Shown here: positions 7,690 to 11,327 of the stretch, one piece after another | Numbering within the stretch: the stretch's first letter is position 1 | Layout: the number at the start of each line of letters is the position of its first letter | NCBI GenBank assembly: GCA_025453855.1 | Contig: JALOPO010000023.1 | Coordinates: 1 to 11,327, forward strand | DNA: 11,327 bases | Direction: 5' to 3' | Origin: Gemmatimonadaceae bacterium | GTDB lineage: Bacteria; Gemmatimonadota; Gemmatimonadetes; Gemmatimonadales; Gemmatimonadaceae | The notes under the pieces: generated by a model | The model's database searches: none | The model's input: only the letters and a program-made list of their open reading frames with translations | What the model was told of the DNA's origin: nothing | Made by a program: the position numbers and the translations under genes

Positions 7690-7728
7690 ACGAACGGGCC
7701 GGAGCGCTGATCGCTCCGGCCCGTTCGT
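7690..7728 (+). terminator. Intrinsic-terminator-like hairpin after ppiD, possibly bidirectional
   Basis: A perfect 17-bp inverted repeat (arms 7690-7706 and 7712-7728, loop CTGAT) starts 21 bases after the ppiD stop, followed by GGTTTCGTC on the plus strand. The U-tract is short, as is common in GC-rich genomes. It lies between two convergent genes, 24 bases beyond the tatA stop on the other strand, so it could stop transcription from both sides. Confidence 0.8.
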
Positions 7729-7752
7729 GGTTTCGTCACCAGCGCCGTCGGC

Positions 7753-7998
7753 CTACAGCAGCCGCTTCGGCTCCGGGGCCGGCTCCTCGCGGCGCGGCTC
7801 GGTGGGGCGCTCCAGCTCCGCGCGATAGGTCGTGTCGGCGTCGCGGATCGACTTGTCGACGTCGTTCAGGTTGCGCTTGAACGAGTTGATCCCCTTGCCG
7901 AGCGACCCCGCGATCTCCGGGATGCGCTTCGCGCCGAAGAGGAGCAGCAGCGCGAGGCAGATGAGGAGGAGTTCGGTGGCACCGAGTCCGAACGGCAT
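7753..7998 (-). CDS. tatA: Twin-arginine translocase subunit, TatA/TatE type
   Basis: TatA oligomers form the conduit for folded proteins with twin-arginine signals across the inner membrane. The 81-residue product shows the family plan. A short N-terminal hydrophobic helix (about 8-21, ELLLICLALLLLF) has a polar Glu at position 8. The invariant FG hinge is F21-G22, followed by an amphipathic helix (AKRIPEIAGSLGKGINSFKRNL) and a charged, Pro-rich tail. The ATG at 7998 has a CGGAG Shine-Dalgarno seven bases upstream, and the gene follows the DUF4321-like gene after 12 bp, as the last gene of the block. tatC is not in the window. TatB is less likely given the short length and TatA-like amphipathic segment. 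Confidence 0.93.
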   Translation of the reverse strand: MPFGLGATELLLICLALLLLFGAKRIPEIAGSLGKGINSFKRNLNDVDKSIRDADTTYRAELERPTEPRREEPAPEPKRLL

Positions 7999-8010
7999 GG
8001 GCAGACTCCG

Positions 8011-8298
8011 TCAGAAGAGCGAGCGTGCGATGAGGTAGGCGATCACGACCCCGAGCAGGCTCAGGAGGGATACGTCGAGAGCGACGGGCCCGATCGCAAA
8101 CTTGAGGAGCACCAGGTCGATCTGCAACGGACCGAGCGACGGATTGACGATCCCCTCGGTCAGGAACTCCTTGACGCTTCCCGCAGGGAGGAAGCGCCGG
8201 GAGAACTCGTTGATGAAGCCGCCGACGACGAAGCCGCAGGCGAGCACCACCGCATGGAACGCCGGACGCCGACGCGAAGATCCGCTGCGGGAGGCCAT
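8011..8298 (-). CDS. Small membrane protein, DUF4321-like
   Basis: A 95-residue protein of unknown function. A basic, Ser/Arg-rich N-terminus precedes a first hydrophobic helix (about 14-29, HAVVLACGFVVGGFIN). A polar, probably extracytoplasmic segment (30-57) includes FLTEGIVNPSLGP. The motif LQIDLVLLKFAIGPVALDVSLLSLLGVVIAYLI then gives a hydrophobic C-terminal region. The order of glycines and the 'LdLxxLxxxiGpxxLxxxLLsLLGvxia' pattern match what I recall of DUF4321. Its ATG (8298-8296) shares one base with the stop of the polyprenyl synthase gene (TGATG), implying translational coupling, and tatA follows 12 bp downstream. The context suggests an envelope role. The family name is less certain than the membrane topology. 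Confidence 0.78.
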   Translation of the reverse strand: MASRSGSSRRRPAFHAVVLACGFVVGGFINEFSRRFLPAGSVKEFLTEGIVNPSLGPLQIDLVLLKFAIGPVALDVSLLSLLGVVIAYLIARSLF

Positions 8299-9302
8299 CA
8301 CCAGCGCCGGTCGAGGACGTAGCCGACCAGCTCGAGCAGCGCGGTCCTCGCGGCCGATTCGGGGAGGCCGATCACCGCCTCCTCCGCCTCGAGCGCGAAG
8401 CTCTCGCCCCGCTGCCGGGCGTACTCGATCCCGCCCGCGGCGACCACATGCCCCACCACCCGCGAGATCCCCTCGTCGTCCGGGACGGCCGAGGCGAAGA
8501 GTGCCTCGACGTCGGCGCGCGCGCCGACCGACATGTTCGGCAGCGCGGCGATGAGCGGGAGCGTGACCTTGTGCTCCCGGAGATCGGCGCCGCTCGGCTT
8601 GCCGGTGATCTCCTGCCCCTCGACGTAGTCGAGGAGGTCGTCCGCGACCTGAAAGGCCATGCCGAGCCGCTCGCCGTAGCGCGCCAGCGCCTCGCGATGC
8701 TCGGGTGCGCCGCACATCGCCCCCACCTCGCAGGCGGCGCTCATGAGCGTGGCCGTCTTGGCGTGATTAAGGCGGTAGTACTCGGCCTCGTCGAAGGCGA
8801 GCGCGTCGATCGTCGCCAGCTGCCAGAGTTCGCCGACCGTCATCGTGTTCGAGGCCTCGGCGATCACCTGCAGCGCCTCGAGCTCGCCGAGGCGCACGAG
8901 GTGCCGCACGGCGCGCGAGTAGATGAAGTCGCCCATCATCACCGAGACCTGGTGGCTGAAGGCGGCATTCACCGTCGGCATGCCGCGGCGCAGCCCCGAG
9001 TGATCCACGGAGTCGTCATGGACGAGCGTCGCCAGGTGGATCAGCTCGATCACCGCCGCGTGATCGATCGCCACCGTGCTGCGACGCGCACCGGTCGCGT
9101 TCGCGAGCAGCAGGAGCGTCGGGCGCAGCAACTTCCCCTGCATCCGCTGCAGGTGCCGGTTGACGTCCTGGATCAGGGCGTTGTCGTCATGGACGACGGC
9201 CCACATCCGCTCGACGACACGGTCGAGCTCTGCATGCACGGGGCGCTGGATCTCGGCGAGCGGGTTCTGGAGCCCGACACGCGCGGGAACCGGCAGGGTC
9301 AT
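8298..9302 (-). CDS. trans-Polyprenyl diphosphate synthase (probably long chain, quinone side chain)
   Basis: Condenses isopentenyl diphosphate onto an allylic diphosphate to build an all-trans polyprenyl chain, most likely the side chain of menaquinone or ubiquinone. The 334-residue product has both Asp-rich motifs: the first at D96-D97-D100 (LVHDDSVDHSGLRRG) and the second at D221-D222-D225 (QVADDLLDYVEG). GKPSGADLREHKVTLPL (234-250) and the KLLRP substrate-binding segment (57-61) are also present. The residues four and five before the first motif are small (A91, T92). In this family that leaves the product tunnel open and suggests a hepta- to decaprenyl product rather than farnesyl or geranylgeranyl. 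The ATG at 9302 shares one base with the upstream TPR stop (TGATG). Exact chain length cannot be read from sequence. Confidence 0.92.
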   Translation of the reverse strand: MTLPVPARVGLQNPLAEIQRPVHAELDRVVERMWAVVHDDNALIQDVNRHLQRMQGKLLRPTLLLLANATGARRSTVAIDHAAVIELIHLATLVHDDSVDHSGLRRGMPTVNAAFSHQVSVMMGDFIYSRAVRHLVRLGELEALQVIAEASNTMTVGELWQLATIDALAFDEAEYYRLNHAKTATLMSAACEVGAMCGAPEHREALARYGERLGMAFQVADDLLDYVEGQEITGKPSGADLREHKVTLPLIAALPNMSVGARADVEALFASAVPDDEGISRVVGHVVAAGGIEYARQRGESFALEAEEAVIGLPESAARTALLELVGYVLDRRW

Positions 9303-10963
9303 CAGGTCGGCTGCTGCAAGGTCTGGAGGCGGGCCGCGACGTCCCGGAACCGGATGTCGACAGCGTACACACGCTGATAATAGCGGAGCGCCTCATCCCG
9401 TGCCCCGAGCGCCTCCTCCGACCGGCCGAGCAGGTACAGCACGCCGCGCAGCACGTCGTCCGAGGCACCATGCCCCTGCAGCCCCTGCTGCAGCACGGTC
9501 CGCGCGATCGCCGCATCGCCACGGTCCATGAAGCAGCCACCGAGCGCCTCGGTGGCCTCCAGTCGGCGCGCCGGCGAGCGGAGCGCGACCTGGAACTCGG
9601 CGATCGCGTCGTCGAGCAGCCCCATCTCGCGGAAGGCGATGCCCAGGTCGTAATGCGCCTCGGCGTCGTCGTGCGCGATCGTCTGCTCGATCCCGGCGCG
9701 GAACTCCTTGAGCACGCGCTGCAGGTCGGCGTCCTCGTCACCCGAGCGCACGGGCTCCCCGACGGTCATCCGCGAGTCGCGCGGCTCCTCGTCGCCCAGG
9801 AGGTCGGCGAGGTTCACGAAATCGCCGCTGCGCGACGCGGCGGGCGCGAGCGGGGCGCCGGCGGGGGGCGACAGGAAGTCGTCGACGTCGATGGTGCCGA
9901 AGCCGGGGAGGCCGGCGCCACCGCCATGCCCGCCGATGGGCGACCCTGCGGGTGCCTCATCGAGATCGAAGGCGGGGAGCGGCGCGACCTCGCCGTACGA
10001 CTCGTGCACCGCCGGCGCGTCGTCGACGTACGCCGGCAGGTCGAGCGACGGGAGCGTCGCGTCGTCCATGTCAACGAACTCGACCGTGGCGGCGCCGCCG
10101 AGCGCAGGGGCCTCGTGCACGAGGTCGGTCTCGAAGCTCGTCGTCTCGAAGCCCTCGGGACGGGCCACGCCGGCCGCATCACCGGGGGACGCATCGAGCT
10201 CGAGCCCGCTCACCGCGGTGGCATCCTGCCCCGGCGCGGCAGGGGTCAGCGGTGCCAGGGCCTCGAAATCGGAGTCGGAATCGAGGAAGACGAGGCCGGC
10301 GCTGGGAGCCGGTGCCTGCGGCCGGCTGCCGCCATCGTGGCCGACCTCGGCCTCCCAGGCGGCGTCGATCTCGCGCGCGACCACGGCGACGGCCTGCGCC
10401 TCGTCGCTGCGTCCGGCGCTGGCGTGCAGGCGATGCAGGACGGTGAGGTGCGGGAGCGCGTCCTCGCGACGGCCGGCGCGCAGGAGCTGCTCGACCACGA
10501 CGGTGCGCACGTGGACGTCGTCCGGCGAGACGTCGGCGAACTCGCCGAGGGCCTTGAGCGCCTCCGCGTGCTGCCCCTGCCGCTCGAGCGACTCGGCGAC
10601 GGCGAGGTAGTGGCGCTGCGCGTCGAGCACGAGCCCCTTCTCGGCGCAGTAGCGCGCGAGGCGCCGGAGCGTCGGGACGTGCCCGGGCCGGTGGCGCAGG
10701 ATCTTGTTGCAGAGCGCGATCGCGTTGTTCAGGAAGCCGCTGAGCGCGTACTCCTCGGCGCTCCGCTCGAAGAGGGCGATCGCCTGGTCGACGTTGCCGA
10801 CGCGCAGGTGCAGGTCACCCACGCGATTGCGAAGGGCGACGTCGACCTCCTCGGCGTCCCCGTACATCTCGAGGAGCTGGGAATAGAGGGCGAGCGCCTT
10901 CTCGGGCTGCCGCTTGGTCTCGAGGACGGCGGCCTGCTGCTTGAGCGTGGCGGCGTTGGACAT
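9302..10963 (-). CDS. TPR protein with N- and C-terminal TPR arrays and acidic linker
   Basis: A 553-residue protein of unknown role. The N-terminal half (about 3-200) is a run of TPR helices such as VGDLHLRVGNVDQAIALFERSA (48-69) and ARYCAEKGLVLDAQRHYLAVAE. The middle (about 205-395) is an acidic, low-complexity linker with recurring short hydrophobic-acidic patches (VFLDSDSDFE, VEFVDMDD, TIDVDDFL, FVNLADLLGDEE). A C-terminal TPR array (about 414-550) includes AHYDLGIAFREMGLLDDAIAEFQ. That last pattern is common in TPR proteins of Gemmatimonadota and myxobacteria as I recall them. There is no signal peptide or membrane helix, so it is probably cytoplasmic. The ATG at 10963 has no clear Shine-Dalgarno. 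It is the first gene of a coupled unit with the polyprenyl synthase, DUF4321-like protein and tatA, and resembles the other TPR protein of this window in layout only. Confidence 0.88.
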   Translation of the reverse strand: MSNAATLKQQAAVLETKRQPEKALALYSQLLEMYGDAEEVDVALRNRVGDLHLRVGNVDQAIALFERSAEEYALSGFLNNAIALCNKILRHRPGHVPTLRRLARYCAEKGLVLDAQRHYLAVAESLERQGQHAEALKALGEFADVSPDDVHVRTVVVEQLLRAGRREDALPHLTVLHRLHASAGRSDEAQAVAVVAREIDAAWEAEVGHDGGSRPQAPAPSAGLVFLDSDSDFEALAPLTPAAPGQDATAVSGLELDASPGDAAGVARPEGFETTSFETDLVHEAPALGGAATVEFVDMDDATLPSLDLPAYVDDAPAVHESYGEVAPLPAFDLDEAPAGSPIGGHGGGAGLPGFGTIDVDDFLSPPAGAPLAPAASRSGDFVNLADLLGDEEPRDSRMTVGEPVRSGDEDADLQRVLKEFRAGIEQTIAHDDAEAHYDLGIAFREMGLLDDAIAEFQVALRSPARRLEATEALGGCFMDRGDAAIARTVLQQGLQGHGASDDVLRGVLYLLGRSEEALGARDEALRYYQRVYAVDIRFRDVAARLQTLQQPT

Positions 10964-11219
10964 GCGGGTGGGACGACGAGGATGCCGGTGGGTGGACCGT
11001 TGACCTCAGGTAACGAGCGAACCTAGGCCGGGGTCACGCGCCGGGACATGGGTGCCGGCATCACCATCATGCGTACGCAACCCTCCGACTGCATCCCCCG
11101 GCCGGGGGGGAGTGTCGGACGAGGAGCTCGGAGCCGGAAGTGACGCATGCGCGTGGCGGGCACCTTGCCGGGCTCGACCATTGCACGAGACGTGCCGGCC
11201 TGGAGTGTTGGGCAGGACA
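10964..11219. other. Non-coding interval with palindromes, upstream of the TPR-tatA block
   Basis: 256 bp between the radical SAM stop and the TPR start. It must hold the promoter of the right block unless the block is read through from upstream, but I find no convincing -35/-10 pair on the minus strand. It contains palindromes TGCCGGCA (11053-11060), TGCGTACGCA (11070-11079), a GC hairpin (11084-11119) and CGCATGCG (11144-11151). I see no tRNA or known riboswitch signature. Confidence 0.5.
11084..11119 (-). terminator. GC-rich hairpin, possible terminator of the radical SAM gene
   Basis: Outer arms TCCGAC (11084-11089) and GTCGGA (11114-11119) enclose an internal bulge and the perfect palindrome CCCCCGGCCGGGGG (11095-11108). 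It lies about 100 bp after the upstream stop codon and before the next gene on the same strand. There is no T-tract beyond it on the minus strand, so termination is only a possibility; a structured leader or binding site are alternatives. Confidence 0.3.
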
Positions 11220-11327
11220 CTAGGCCATGACGTCGCGGACGCGGGAGAGGCGCAGCGGGGCCTGGGCCTCGCCGCGGCAGGCGTAGTAGCAGCGATTGCA
11301 GTCGATGGGCTCGTAACGCCGGAACTC
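11220..11327 (-). CDS. C-terminus of a probable radical SAM protein, 5' part outside window
   Basis: Only the last 35 codons are present, open at the right edge and ending in TAG at 11222-11220. The peptide contains YEPIDCNRCYYACRGEAQ, a CxxCxxxC cluster with aromatic residues. This resembles the C-terminal auxiliary iron-sulfur cysteines seen in some radical SAM enzymes, and ends ...LSRVRDVMA. The canonical CxxxCxxC SAM-binding motif would be near the missing N-terminal part, so the family assignment rests on this tail alone. Reaction and substrate are unknown. It is on the same strand as the TPR-tatA block, but the 256-bp gap suggests a separate transcript. Confidence 0.5.
   Translation of the reverse strand, partial: EFRRYEPIDCNRCYYACRGEAQAPLRLSRVRDVMA

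Noticed and set aside
9470..11026. A 518-codon open frame on the plus strand antisense to the second TPR gene
   Set aside because: It is composed of Arg/Val/Glu/Gly-rich sequence typical of a shadow frame; the minus strand encodes clear TPR repeats over the same bases.
11000..11028. TTGACC followed by a CTAGGC-like hexamer on the plus strand as a promoter
   Set aside because: It points into the antisense of the second TPR gene, no plus-strand gene follows, and the -10 match is poor.
11023..11220. A 65-codon GTG-initiated frame on the minus strand starting at the radical SAM stop (TAGTG)
   Set aside because: The overlapping stop/start is suggestive, but the product is a Met/Pro/Arg-rich sequence with no recognisable pattern, third-position GC is lower than in the neighbouring genes, and it runs through the palindromic hairpin. 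Conservation would be needed to revive it.

Overview
The window is GC-rich (about 70%), densely packed chromosomal DNA with strong third-position GC bias. Gene content (a type IV pilus ATPase, a Tat translocase subunit, a PpiD-type periplasmic chaperone, a quinone-type polyprenyl synthase, two large TPR proteins with acidic linkers) points to a diderm bacterium. I infer Gemmatimonadota from the style of the two TPR proteins and the GC content. That is a judgement from memory of such genomes, not a search result. I see no insertion sequence, phage gene, CRISPR array, tRNA or rRNA.

Left block, minus strand, read from 5627 down to 1: a 925-residue TPR protein with long disordered linkers, type II 3-dehydroquinate dehydratase (aroQ), an M24 Xaa-Pro type aminopeptidase, the biotin carrier of acetyl-CoA carboxylase (accB), and the twitching ATPase pilT, which runs off the left edge. 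The first three overlap by 4 bp each, accB follows after 34 bp, and accB and pilT overlap by 8 bp, so this looks like one translationally coupled operon. It mixes aromatic amino-acid, peptide and fatty-acid metabolism with type IV pilus retraction. aroQ-peptidase-accB is a recognisable core neighbourhood, but efp and accC, which commonly accompany it, are absent from the visible part.

Middle: a 205-bp divergent intergenic region (5628-5832), then ppiD on the plus strand. This encodes a membrane-anchored periplasmic folding factor with two parvulin-like segments. It ends at a perfect 17-bp hairpin that separates it from the convergent right block.

Right block, minus strand, read from 10963 down to 7753: a second TPR protein (553 residues), a trans-polyprenyl diphosphate synthase, a small DUF4321-like membrane protein and tatA. 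The first three genes are joined by two TGATG stop/start junctions, and tatA follows after 12 bp. Upstream lies a 256-bp non-coding interval containing several palindromes, then the last 35 codons of a probable radical SAM protein with a CxxCxxxC motif, cut by the right edge.

Most genes are ordinary housekeeping functions. The least explained items are the two TPR scaffold-like proteins, each of which heads an operon. The larger one has repeated aromatic-Phe-Gly motifs and a C-terminal FxxWLxGL motif. Its operon also contains pilT, so a role in pilus or envelope organisation is a testable hypothesis and no more than that.
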